Below are positions 10,452 to 19,773 of a stretch of DNA of 52,375 nt, in pieces (position 1 is the first letter of the stretch; the number at the start of each line of letters is the position of its first letter). The translations under genes and the position numbers were made by a program. The notes below the pieces were generated by a model. It was not told the origin of the DNA and did no database searches. It saw nothing but the letters and a program-made list of their open reading frames with translations. Origin of the DNA: Caldifarciminota bacterium (GTDB taxonomy: Bacteria; Hydrothermota; Hydrothermia; LBFQ01); NCBI GenBank assembly GCA_015492295.1, contig WGFI01000059.1:1-52375 (forward strand), in the 5' to 3' direction.

Positions 10452-10970
10452 ATGTTAAAGTTTGAAGATGTGTATAAGCGGTACTATAACGATGTTTTTA
10501 GGTTTATTTTAAGTAAGATACGCAATGTGAATGATGCCCTTGATCTCACGAACGAAGTCTTTCTAAGAGCATTTAAAGGTTTTAACAAGTTCAAAGGTCT
10601 TTCCAGCGTAAAAACATGGCTATTTAAGATAGCGATAAATGAGATGAGAAGATATTGGAGGTACTATATCCATACGGTTCCGATATATGAGGATGATGAG
10701 AAGGACATAATGGATAATCCGGCGCTTTCTTACATTCATGAGGAAGAAGAATATCATAAACCTGAACCCGCGTATCCTTTGGATAAATTTAAAAGGGCCT
10801 TCTCTACGTTACCAGAAGGTTATCAGAGGGTGCTTTATATGTTTTACATTGAAAAGAAAACCTATTCCCAAATAGCCAAGGAACTGGATATAAGTATAGG
10901 TACGGTTAAATCAAGGTTGAATCGCGCAAAGGCAAGGCTTTTAAAATATCTTGAAAGCGATGAGCCATAA
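10452..10970 (+). CDS. ECF-family RNA polymerase sigma factor
   Basis: sigma2 (DALDLTNEVFLRAFKGFNKFKGLSSVKTWLFKIAINEMRRYWR) and sigma4 HTH (TYSQIAKELDISIGTVKSRLNRAKARL). Confidence 0.92.
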   Translation: MLKFEDVYKRYYNDVFRFILSKIRNVNDALDLTNEVFLRAFKGFNKFKGLSSVKTWLFKIAINEMRRYWRYYIHTVPIYEDDEKDIMDNPALSYIHEEEEYHKPEPAYPLDKFKRAFSTLPEGYQRVLYMFYIEKKTYSQIAKELDISIGTVKSRLNRAKARLLKYLESDEP

Positions 10971-11478
10971 AGAGATTCAAGAGAAGATACCGCTTTTGAT
11001 CATAGGTAAGTTGAATGAAGTGGATAAATGGGAGGTTGAAAATCACTTGGAAGGATGCCCCGAATGCCAAAGGATATACCTTATGGAAAAACTTTTAAGG
11101 CGGTCAATTTCCGAATCTTTTTCCGACTCGTGGAGGAGGGCTTTTTATAGAGGTATATCCTACTTTCTGTCATTCGTGCTGGCGATGTCCATGATAGTGG
11201 GGTTCTGGGAGAGGAAGAGTTTTGAGGTCGTAGGGATAGATGATATATGGGAAGGATATGTTATAGTCAATTCGGGAGGCTACATAAAGGTTCAGATTTT
11301 CATAGATGGAAATAAGGTGAAAGAAAAGTCGGGTTTTGGAAGTGTTTTCTTTGATTTGAAGGATCTTGATGATGATGTGTATCACATACAGCTCAAAGTT
11401 TATGATGGAAACAGGACTTACATTTATCAGCGTATAGTTGAAAAGATCAACCTGGCGAAGCTTGTTAATCGGCCTTAA
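10960..11478 (+). CDS. anti-sigma factor, zinc-finger (HxxxCxxC) with TM segment
   Basis: HLEGCPECQ motif; overlaps the sigma gene stop. Confidence 0.8.
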   Translation: MSHKEIQEKIPLLIIGKLNEVDKWEVENHLEGCPECQRIYLMEKLLRRSISESFSDSWRRAFYRGISYFLSFVLAMSMIVGFWERKSFEVVGIDDIWEGYVIVNSGGYIKVQIFIDGNKVKEKSGFGSVFFDLKDLDDDVYHIQLKVYDGNRTYIYQRIVEKINLAKLVNRP

Positions 11479-11490
11479 AATATTTGGCGA

Positions 11491-12261
11491 ATGTTAGAAC
11501 TTTTAACTCCGGGAATGGTTGAAGAAATAGAGGATGAAAGGGGGAGGAGGTTAATTGAAAGATTTAAGGAGTATATGAAAAAGGTAAGAAACATTCAGGA
11601 AATCGTAAAAAATGAGAATATTTTGGATATTATGCTGCGGATTAGATTCTTAGTGCTCTTGGAAATGGAAAAGCAAAAAGAAGAGATAGATTTGGAAAGA
11701 ATGGTGAAAGATTTCTACGATACTATGAAAGATAAAAAAGAGTTTATAGATCTATTGCCATATTTTGAAAATTATATATTTCCCATAGTTAAAGTATCTT
11801 CCGATATACTTAAATTTTCAGGATATATGGGGCAGGAAGGGCAAAGTGGGAAGATGGGAATTGAAGAAAGTGTAAAATATTTTGGTGGTGTTGAAAATAT
11901 AACTTACAGACGGTATATTGAATTTTTATACTCTATTCCTTTAAAACTTATATGCCTTTTCAGACGAGAATTCTGCGAGATTTTAAATGAGATAATTACC
12001 CTTTCTTTGATAACTGATGCCTTGATTTTTATATTTATATTGAAAGATGATATAGATGAAGAAATGTTTTTAGATGCTAAGGAAATGTTTAAATTTGTGG
12101 TTCAGCTTTACTTTATAGATATGGAAATATTTCTCAAAATGGTATCTGAGCCTAATAAGGGAGAGATTAAATTGAACTGGAGATGGGAAGGCGCCATAAA
12201 AGACAACCGCCCTGCCGTGGATATTCAACATGATATACTTAATTGGAGAATTGAAAACTAA
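11491..12261 (+). CDS. hypothetical protein overlapping a PIN gene
   Basis: Leaderless ATG 9 nt after TAAAAT; 32-nt overlap with the following ORF. Confidence 0.6.
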   Translation: MLELLTPGMVEEIEDERGRRLIERFKEYMKKVRNIQEIVKNENILDIMLRIRFLVLLEMEKQKEEIDLERMVKDFYDTMKDKKEFIDLLPYFENYIFPIVKVSSDILKFSGYMGQEGQSGKMGIEESVKYFGGVENITYRRYIEFLYSIPLKLICLFRREFCEILNEIITLSLITDALIFIFILKDDIDEEMFLDAKEMFKFVVQLYFIDMEIFLKMVSEPNKGEIKLNWRWEGAIKDNRPAVDIQHDILNWRIEN

Positions 12262-12733
12262 GGGATTTTTATTGGATACAAATATATTTCTTGAAATTAT
12301 GTTAAATCAGCAAAAGAAAAATCTTGCTAAAAAAGTTATAGAAGGGTTAATGAGATATTCTTATAGTCTTCACATGTCCGACTTCACACTACATACCATA
12401 GGGATAAAGTTCTGGGATTCTCGAAAAAATCCAAAACCCTTAGATGAGAAAAGGAGGGCTTGGGAAAGTTTTCTAAATGATATATTTCCTGAAACGGATA
12501 TAAGGTTTAACATATTGGTAGTTTCATTAACAAAACGACATCTGCACCTTGTTGGAGAAGTTATTGAGAAATATAATCTTGATTTTGACGACGCCTATCA
12601 AGTAGCCTTAGCGATGAAATTTGGTTTAGATATAATAAGTGAAGACGATGATTTAAAACGCCTTTGCGATTGTGATCCTCCACCTGTGCGTATTTATACT
12701 CTTACTGAGATAACCAAAATCCTAGGAATATGA
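12230..12733 (+). CDS. PIN-domain protein
   Basis: FLLDTNIFLEIML and LDFDDAYQVALAMKFGLDIISEDDDLKRL acidic pattern. Confidence 0.75.
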   Translation: MIYLIGELKTKGFLLDTNIFLEIMLNQQKKNLAKKVIEGLMRYSYSLHMSDFTLHTIGIKFWDSRKNPKPLDEKRRAWESFLNDIFPETDIRFNILVVSLTKRHLHLVGEVIEKYNLDFDDAYQVALAMKFGLDIISEDDDLKRLCDCDPPPVRIYTLTEITKILGI

Positions 12734-12840
12734 AACTCCGCTATGACTTTATATATACACTGCCTATTCGGATACTTGTGCAGCCCTTTTTTCTTCTACT
12801 CTCCTTTTCTTACAAAGAAATTGGCGAAAGTATGTTGATT

Positions 12841-12859
12841 TTGCCAAAGGTTATGGCAA
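12841..12859. promoter_or_regulatory. 19-bp palindrome TTGCCA-N7-TGGCAA (putative operator)
   Basis: ttgccaaaggttatggcaa overlapping the -35 region of the 12886 gene. Confidence 0.55.
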
Positions 12860-12885
12860 CCCACTTGACCGTATAATATCCCACT

Positions 12886-14310
12886 ATGTTATGGTTGTTA
12901 TCTCAGGCTTTATGGACATATAGGAGTAGCGGTTCCCAGATTTTTGTGGCCGATTCAAATACCTTGTTCATAAAGAGATACATAAACTCCTCAACGAGCA
13001 ACGATATAATAGGCGCCCGTATAAATCCTTCGGACGGAACGATAAATTACTTAAAGTTTTTCAGAGCGGCACCTGCTAGTGAGTTCATATACAAAGTTAA
13101 ATCTTCAAGGTTTGGCGGTTTTACCTTGGTCGGTTCAACATGGTCTTTCTCAGCAGGTCAGGATGACTATCTTATAATGCGTCTTGACGATTCTTTGAAC
13201 TTACTTTGGAGTAAATCTTTCGGATTCTCCGAAAATGATTTTTATACGAGCGTCGCGGAGGATCCCGCAGGGATATTACTCTCGGGTACATCATTCAGGA
13301 CATCCTACTGGTGGAACATATTCTTAGTGAAGCTTGATACCTTAGGGAACATGCAATGGTACAGGTACTTTTCAACGAGCGGAAACTATACCGATGCCGT
13401 ATATGACGCGATTTATTCATCTGATGGATATTATGTTCTGACGGGACATGTATGCGTTTCGGATTGCGATATACTGATTATGAAGATTTCTCCTTCTGGT
13501 GGAACGTTATCTTATAGGGTATTCGGAACATCGGGCTTGACTGAAACCGGTTTTGCGGTGGTGGATGTGGGAGGGTATTATTATGTATTTGGTAGAAGGA
13601 TGTATTCCTCTGATAGCTCGGATATATTGGTTTTAAAGGTTGATAGCTCCCTAAATTTAGTATGGGCAAAATCTTATGAAGGACCATCGTACAAACAGCC
13701 GACTTATGCTAAGGTTTTAAGCGATGGGAATATACTCATCGGTGGCTTCATATATACATCCCCTTATGCCTATCTCTGGTTGTCAAAGATGGATACTTCG
13801 GGGAACATTCTGTTTTCATTCAAGTACGATTCCATAACCGCCAGTAATACAGATAAAGTAACCTTCTATGAGTACAATGGGGATTATATAGTCTCCTTCG
13901 GAGGGTTCGTGGGTAGGATAAGGTATGATGGGCATTCTCCCTGCACATATACGAATTTCCCTTTAACCCAGCGCTCTTACCTTCCCCGTGTGGTAAATAT
14001 AACACTTTTGAGTTTATCAGGTACTCCCACCTACCAAACCCCATTCTTCACATATACACCCGATTCCTTACCTTATTCAAGCGTATGTATATCAACGGAT
14101 ATATACGAAGGGGAAAAGATATGTCGTAGGTATAAGCTGAAAGGGAATATGCTAATATTAGATACACCATCCGAGTTTGATGTGTATGACGCATCGGGTA
14201 GGATGATAGCAAAGGGTAAAGGTAAGTATATACCTATCAGAAAGGGAGTGAATTTTGTGGTTGTTAGGTCGGGTGATAAAAGGAGGGTTATAAAAATAAC
14301 AAAACCCTGA
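12886..14310 (+). CDS. secreted propeller-type repeat protein with C-terminal sorting module
   Basis: Repeats of type DGYYVLTGHVxxxDxDILIMKISPSG; C-term FDVYDASGRMIAKGKGKYIPIRKGVNFVVVRSGDKRRVIKI. Confidence 0.75.
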   Translation: MLWLLSQALWTYRSSGSQIFVADSNTLFIKRYINSSTSNDIIGARINPSDGTINYLKFFRAAPASEFIYKVKSSRFGGFTLVGSTWSFSAGQDDYLIMRLDDSLNLLWSKSFGFSENDFYTSVAEDPAGILLSGTSFRTSYWWNIFLVKLDTLGNMQWYRYFSTSGNYTDAVYDAIYSSDGYYVLTGHVCVSDCDILIMKISPSGGTLSYRVFGTSGLTETGFAVVDVGGYYYVFGRRMYSSDSSDILVLKVDSSLNLVWAKSYEGPSYKQPTYAKVLSDGNILIGGFIYTSPYAYLWLSKMDTSGNILFSFKYDSITASNTDKVTFYEYNGDYIVSFGGFVGRIRYDGHSPCTYTNFPLTQRSYLPRVVNITLLSLSGTPTYQTPFFTYTPDSLPYSSVCISTDIYEGEKICRRYKLKGNMLILDTPSEFDVYDASGRMIAKGKGKYIPIRKGVNFVVVRSGDKRRVIKITKP

Positions 14311-14337
14311 AATTTTCAGCAGTAGAATACCTTCCTA

Positions 14338-15696
14338 ATGCTCCTTATACCTAAGACGAGATTCACAAAGATACATTTTGTAGGCATAGGCGGTTCGGGA
14401 ATGAGCGGTTTGGCAGAGATATTGCATTTCTTAGGTTTTGAGATTCAAGGCTCCGATGTGGCCATTAAGGAAACTACTAAAAGGCTTGAAAGCCTGGGTA
14501 TTAAGGTATTCTACGGACATAAGGCTGAAAATATAAACGGCGCCCATCTAGTTGTATATTCCTCAGCTATAACACCCGATAATCCGGAGATAATCGCAGC
14601 GAAGGAGAAAGGGATACCGGTTATACACAGGGCTGAGATGCTTTCGGAGGTGATGAGAGTAAAGTTTTCCATAGTAATATCGGGATCGCATGGTAAAAGC
14701 ACCACGACATCCATGATAGGACATATACTGAAAAATGTTGGTAAAAAACCGACCATAATAGTTGGCGGCATTTTGAGGGATTCTGGATCCGGGAGTGTTA
14801 TGGGTTCAGGAGAATACTTGGTCGCGGAGGCGGATGAATCCGACAGGTCTTTTTTAAGGTTGCTACCTTCAATAGCGGTCATCACAAACATAGATAGGGA
14901 ACATATGGATACCTATAAGAGCATGGCTTCGTTGAAGATGGCTTTTATAAACTTCGCGAATAGCGTGCCTTTTTATGGCTCGGTGGTAATTTGCAAAGAT
15001 GATAAACATGCGAAGGATATAATCCCTTTCATTGAAAGGAGGTTATTCACTTATGGATTTAACATAGACAATGATGTCTTCGCGGATAATATAACTCTTA
15101 TCGGTTTGGGCAGCGAGTTTGAGGTTGTGGGTTTTAATCGTAGATATAAGGCGAAGTTATCCGTTCCCGGTAAGTTCAATATACTAAACGCCTTGGCATC
15201 ATTTACGGTCGCGTGGGAATTGGGAATATCGTTTAAGGATGCGATAGAGGCTTTGGAAGATTTCAAAGGGGTTGGCAGAAGATTTGAGATAAAGGGGGAG
15301 AAGCTTGGAGCCACTTTCGTTGATGATTACGGACATCATCCTACGGAAATTAGGAATGTTTTGGAATTTGCCAGAACCTTAAACAGGAGAATAATAACCG
15401 TTTTTCAGCCTCATAGATACACCAGAACTATGGATTTATACAAGGATTTCGCCGAAGTTCTGATGGAATCCGATCATGTCATTCTTCTACCTATATATCC
15501 GGCGGGTGAGAAACCTATAAGCGGAGTATCCACGATGCTTATATACAATGCTATGAAAGAGAGGGGTTATGATAATGTGGTTTTGGTTGATGATATGGAG
15601 GAGGCTGTGAATATATTGAGGAAGTTGATAAGGGAGGGTGATATGGTGCTTCTGCAAGGCGCAGGCAATGTGTATAAAATCTTTGATATGATATGA
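14338..15696 (+). CDS. murC: UDP-N-acetylmuramate--L-alanine ligase
   Basis: HFVGIGGSGMSGLAEIL, SGSHGKSTTTSMI, DDYGHHPTEIRN, FQPHRYTRT. Confidence 0.97.
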   Translation: MLLIPKTRFTKIHFVGIGGSGMSGLAEILHFLGFEIQGSDVAIKETTKRLESLGIKVFYGHKAENINGAHLVVYSSAITPDNPEIIAAKEKGIPVIHRAEMLSEVMRVKFSIVISGSHGKSTTTSMIGHILKNVGKKPTIIVGGILRDSGSGSVMGSGEYLVAEADESDRSFLRLLPSIAVITNIDREHMDTYKSMASLKMAFINFANSVPFYGSVVICKDDKHAKDIIPFIERRLFTYGFNIDNDVFADNITLIGLGSEFEVVGFNRRYKAKLSVPGKFNILNALASFTVAWELGISFKDAIEALEDFKGVGRRFEIKGEKLGATFVDDYGHHPTEIRNVLEFARTLNRRIITVFQPHRYTRTMDLYKDFAEVLMESDHVILLPIYPAGEKPISGVSTMLIYNAMKERGYDNVVLVDDMEEAVNILRKLIREGDMVLLQGAGNVYKIFDMI

Positions 15697-16460
15697 AAAA
15701 GGTTATGCTTCTTTTCCTGTTTATATGCTGCGGGGTTGATAATAAAGGGAAAATAGTATCTCTCGTTCCCTCTGCCGATGAGATCATAGATTTTCTCGGT
15801 GCGAAGGATGTACTCGCCGGCGTCTCAACATACAGTCCTTTGAAAGACGAAATAAGAGTCGTGGGGGATTTAATAAATCCGGATTATGAGGTCATATCAT
15901 CCCTTTCCCCTCAAATGGTAATAATAACCTTACCTATGCAGAAAAGGGTAAAGGAAAGACTTGAAGATATGGGTATAAAGACCTACGATTTTTCTCCTGA
16001 AAGCGTTGAGGAGTTAAAATCTGAAATACTGAACTTGGGAAAAATTTTGGGGAGAGAAAAGAAAGCGGATAAGCTCGCCGATAGTATAGATATGACCATT
16101 AAAACGATCTCTCCCATGCCCGAATTCACATTCGTGGTTGAAATATCGGATAAACCCGTTTATGTCGCAGGAAAGAACACTTATATATCGGAAATATTGG
16201 GGAGGTTTGGAGGAAAGAACGCTTTTTACGATATAAAAGGTTATAAACCCGTATCATCCGAGGATGTTATAAGCAGAAAATTTGATGTGATAATAGCACC
16301 CTATGATATAGGAAATCGCGTAGGTTTTGAAGGGGTTTGTAGAATCACATTGCCTCCCGATTATATGTCGCCGGGACTGAAAATTTTCGCTTTAATAGAC
16401 AGCTTAAAGTTTAACCTTATGCGCTGCTTTGAAGAAAACCTTGTCGGCTCTGTAAGATGA
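15693..16460 (+). CDS. periplasmic-binding lipoprotein (BtuF/FhuD-like)
   Basis: Short lipobox [41 protein letters not shown] fold signature. Confidence 0.8.
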   Translation: MKKVMLLFLFICCGVDNKGKIVSLVPSADEIIDFLGAKDVLAGVSTYSPLKDEIRVVGDLINPDYEVISSLSPQMVIITLPMQKRVKERLEDMGIKTYDFSPESVEELKSEILNLGKILGREKKADKLADSIDMTIKTISPMPEFTFVVEISDKPVYVAGKNTYISEILGRFGGKNAFYDIKGYKPVSSEDVISRKFDVIIAPYDIGNRVGFEGVCRITLPPDYMSPGLKIFALIDSLKFNLMRCFEENLVGSVR

Positions 16461-17288
16461 TCTTACCAAGGGGCCGGAGAACACCTCTTTAAAACCGAGT
16501 TTGAGAGCCTCCATTTTATACCATAAGAACTTATCCGGATGGACATACTCAACAACAGGTAGATGCTTGGGCGTGGGTTGAAGATATTGCCCTATGGTTA
16601 TTATATCAACGCCAACATCCCTCAGATCCTTGAATGTCTGTATTACCTCCTCGTCCGTCTCGCCCAACCCGACCATAATGCTTGACTTGGTGTAAATGTC
16701 CGGCCTCAGTCTTTTGGCGTATTCAAGGACAAAGAGTGATAGTTCATAAGAAGCCCTTCGGTCTCTGACGGTAGGCGTCAATCTTCTCACGGTTTCAACA
16801 TTATGAGCAAAGACATCTAAGGGTGAATTAACCACCGTTTCTATACTGTTTTTATTCCCTTGAAAATCCCCCACAAGCGCCTCAACTTTGACATCAGGGC
16901 GCACGGTTTTTATATTGAAAATCGTCTTTGCGACATGCGAGGCTCCTCCATCCGGGAGATCATCCCTATCAACCATAGTTAGGACGATATATCTTAGATT
17001 TAGCTTACTTATGGCCTTCGCCACATTCATAGGTTCATTCGGATCCACCCAACCTTTTGGATTTCCGCTTTTCACGGCGCAGAACCTGCACCCTCTCGTG
17101 CATACATCACCCAGGATCATTATGGTAGCTGTACCATGTCCCCAACATTCATTTATATTTGGACATCTCGCTTCTTCGCATACGGTATATAGACGATTCT
17201 CCCTTAGAGTTGATTTAACATCTGCAAACTTCTCGTTGGTTCTTAATGTTATTTTTAGCCATTGGGGTTTTTTCTGAAACGTTCTCAC
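16404..17288 (-). CDS. lipA: lipoyl synthase
   Basis: [13 protein letters not shown] and [10 protein letters not shown] clusters; [16 protein letters not shown] start at 17288 overlaps apbE stop. Confidence 0.96.
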   Translation of the reverse strand: MRTFQKKPQWLKITLRTNEKFADVKSTLRENRLYTVCEEARCPNINECWGHGTATIMILGDVCTRGCRFCAVKSGNPKGWVDPNEPMNVAKAISKLNLRYIVLTMVDRDDLPDGGASHVAKTIFNIKTVRPDVKVEALVGDFQGNKNSIETVVNSPLDVFAHNVETVRRLTPTVRDRRASYELSLFVLEYAKRLRPDIYTKSSIMVGLGETDEEVIQTFKDLRDVGVDIITIGQYLQPTPKHLPVVEYVHPDKFLWYKMEALKLGFKEVFSGPLVRSSYRADKVFFKAAHKVKL

Positions 17289-17932
17289 TCTATCAATTCT
17301 AAGGTTGAAAGAACATCTCCCTCCGTGCCCGATAGCGTTATGACAAAATCCCATTTATCATCTTTAATGTACGATCTTCTCTTTGGATCATATATATGCC
17401 ATTTGCCATCCCTTTTTGTCCTTGAAAATGAAACGAATACATTCCTAAAAGTCATTATACTTCCATCGGGTAGCACAAGCGCCCAAGTCCCCCTACCGTA
17501 TATGCTACTCCTTCCAAAGCTTATAAAAAAGCTGTCAAGTATATACCCACTTGAAACCTTTACGAAAATATCAAGGGCGAAGCCTTTGGCTATTCCCCCC
17601 GGGTCAAAGGTGGTACCATCCGGAAAAAACCATAAACCTCTGTTTAATCTCTTTGGTACCTTCCCACCTTTGTAAAAAGGATCAAATCTTCCCTTCGTTT
17701 TCTTTCTATAATAAAGAGATAGAACGAGCAAACTATCGGTGAGGGGATCAACTTTCAATGTTTCACCTTTACTTTTCCAACCGAGCCAAAAATCTCTCCA
17801 AAGGCTGTCCATATAAACGGCGAGTTTGAATACGGTATCACTGAATACTTCCGCATCTTTGCCGTACACCTCCACTTCCAAAATCGTCCCCATAACGACC
17901 TGCGCGCGCACCAAACATATAAGCAAACTCAT
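17285..17932 (-). CDS. apbE: ApbE-family FAD:protein FMN transferase
   Basis: [36 protein letters not shown]. Confidence 0.85.
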   Translation of the reverse strand: MSLLICLVRAQVVMGTILEVEVYGKDAEVFSDTVFKLAVYMDSLWRDFWLGWKSKGETLKVDPLTDSLLVLSLYYRKKTKGRFDPFYKGGKVPKRLNRGLWFFPDGTTFDPGGIAKGFALDIFVKVSSGYILDSFFISFGRSSIYGRGTWALVLPDGSIMTFRNVFVSFSRTKRDGKWHIYDPKRRSYIKDDKWDFVITLSGTEGDVLSTLELIE

Positions 17933-18399
17933 AGGTACATCTCTTTTATAACCGCCACACCCATAAATAACATCCCTGGAAGGAACATGGCCGTGCTTAT
18001 GAGTTTCATAAATACGAAAGGATATGGCAGATATTTTATCGCCCAGGGGGATAGTATGAATAGCAGGATGCCGATAAATGTCAGATTAATGATAAGAAGT
18101 TTAACCTTGCGATTTAAAGATGTGTAGGAGAAGAAAACGCTTATGATTCCAGCAACCAGAGGGGAGATGAACGAATGGAAATGTGATACCTCCGCGAGTT
18201 GCAACGGTGTTTTGCCATATATCATCTGCTCAGGATTTCCCTTGTAATAATCAACGAGTCTGTTTATAAAATCGGTTATAGGAAAGTGTTTAACCGTTAA
18301 ATCAACCATAATAAAGGAAAAGAAAAATCCAAGCAGAACGAATATGTAAAACCAAACGAAACTCAGCTTTATGCATGGGTTCAGATCTTTCAATTTCAT
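17929..18399 (-). CDS. 4-TM integral membrane protein (His-containing)
   Basis: Four hydrophobic segments, EVSHFHSFISPLVAGI; 4-nt overlaps with both neighbours. Confidence 0.7.
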   Translation of the reverse strand: MKLKDLNPCIKLSFVWFYIFVLLGFFFSFIMVDLTVKHFPITDFINRLVDYYKGNPEQMIYGKTPLQLAEVSHFHSFISPLVAGIISVFFSYTSLNRKVKLLIINLTFIGILLFILSPWAIKYLPYPFVFMKLISTAMFLPGMLFMGVAVIKEMYL

Positions 18400-18854
18400 T
18401 TTCTAAGCAGGTAATTGTAAAGTAGTAAGGCCCTTTTCACGCCTAAGGTTATAGCCCTTACGGAAATGGTCGCACCTGGAATGTTCCTGATGCTCTTAGG
18501 GTCAATTTTCCTTCCCTTAAACTGGCTTAGAAATCTTTTATCTTTGATCTCCCAACCGTACTCCTCCCTATAAATGAGTATCTCAACCGCTTTAACATCA
18601 CCCTCTCTGTCAAAAACCACCATGAAAGTTATAGGAAGGTGCTTTCCTTTAATATCGTCTATTAGCACAGTCGTTTCTCCATCGGTGTAAAAGGCCAGTT
18701 TTTTCCTTATGAAGGAGGGAAGTCCATTTCGTCTTATCAAATCTTCTATCCTCTTATCAACCTTTATCATCATCGTATCCACCTTTCCTTTCAGGTACCG
18801 TTTCATAACCTCCACTGAATCAACGAATACCGTATATGTTATGAATAATATCAT
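18396..18854 (-). CDS. FMN-binding domain protein (NqrC/RnfG-type flavinylation substrate)
   Basis: LPITFMVVFDREGDVKAVEILIYREEYGWEI...FKGRKID...NIPGATISVRAITLGVKRALLLY; adjacent to apbE. Confidence 0.8.
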   Translation of the reverse strand: MILFITYTVFVDSVEVMKRYLKGKVDTMMIKVDKRIEDLIRRNGLPSFIRKKLAFYTDGETTVLIDDIKGKHLPITFMVVFDREGDVKAVEILIYREEYGWEIKDKRFLSQFKGRKIDPKSIRNIPGATISVRAITLGVKRALLLYNYLLRK

Positions 18855-19612
18855 AACGGCAACCCTATTATCATTCTAAGGTTGAACTTCTCGTGCTCAT
18901 CGTGATTTCTGGTTATCTGAGGATATATTCCGAGAGTAGCCCAGATTTTTTCCGTTGAGTAATGTATAACCGGGCCTAAGAATAAAGCATGATGCTCAGC
19001 ATCGTTGAAGGTTCCAGGAAAGGATCTGTTAGGCCATTCACTGTGCGTCCAGTACTCCAAACCCAATCCCAAGTTTCTATAACCGATATTGAAAGTATAG
19101 ACTAATCCGCCGGTTAGCGAAAATATTCCTTCCTCTTCAACCTTATCATAACCTTCAAATTCAAACTCGGACTCGGTTATGATATTTGCAGCCAGCATGA
19201 GGTTTCCGAAATTCTTTGAGATGAGGAGTTTAAATTCAACCTCAGTTTCATAACCATAATAGTACAGCTCAGCGTAAAAGCCCAAAGGTGGTATCCTGTA
19301 TATCCAAGCCCATGCCATACCTTTAAAACTGGTTTTATGACTTTCGTCCGTAGGCGATGCTTTAAAGACTTTCGTAAAATCAAGATAGAAGTCCGTGCTG
19401 AGATTGGGAGTAAAAGCGTGTTCTATCTCAAACCTTATATCATAGGCGGTGTATCTCTGTCCTGTTCTACCATCCCTCAACGTGGTCCATACTTCAAATT
19501 CCGTAAAACCCGATGGCAAAAGATCCGTGTCGTATGTATAAACCAAAGTTCTGACATGCGCATAGGCGAATACGGGCAACACTATGCATATGGCGCATAT
19601 GACTTTTTTCAT
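18851..19612 (-). CDS. predicted outer-membrane beta-barrel protein
   Basis: Signal MKKVICAICIVLPVFAYA; alternating aromatic/polar strands. Confidence 0.65.
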   Translation of the reverse strand: MKKVICAICIVLPVFAYAHVRTLVYTYDTDLLPSGFTEFEVWTTLRDGRTGQRYTAYDIRFEIEHAFTPNLSTDFYLDFTKVFKASPTDESHKTSFKGMAWAWIYRIPPLGFYAELYYYGYETEVEFKLLISKNFGNLMLAANIITESEFEFEGYDKVEEEGIFSLTGGLVYTFNIGYRNLGLGLEYWTHSEWPNRSFPGTFNDAEHHALFLGPVIHYSTEKIWATLGIYPQITRNHDEHEKFNLRMIIGLPL

Positions 19613-19633
19613 AATGCGATTATTCTTGGATTG

Positions 19634-19660
19634 AAATCTTGACCTTTTTGGTCAAGATTT
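19634..19660. promoter_or_regulatory. 27-bp perfect palindrome between divergent genes
   Basis: AAATCTTGACC-TTTTT-GGTCAAGATTT, 11-bp arms. Confidence 0.55.
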
Positions 19661-19773
19661 GCGAATGGTTTTCATTTGCAAAAACATTCCAACGATATAT
19701 CCGATTTAAGTGTATAATTCCATACGAGTTTAAAGGAATGTTTCAATCCCTTATTAGAACAAGGAGGTGAGAT

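Noticed and set aside
12734-12840. Pyrimidine-rich intergenic stretch (ccttttttcttctactctccttttcttac) as a small RNA or terminator
   Set aside because: No convincing stem precedes the T-rich run; evidence insufficient.
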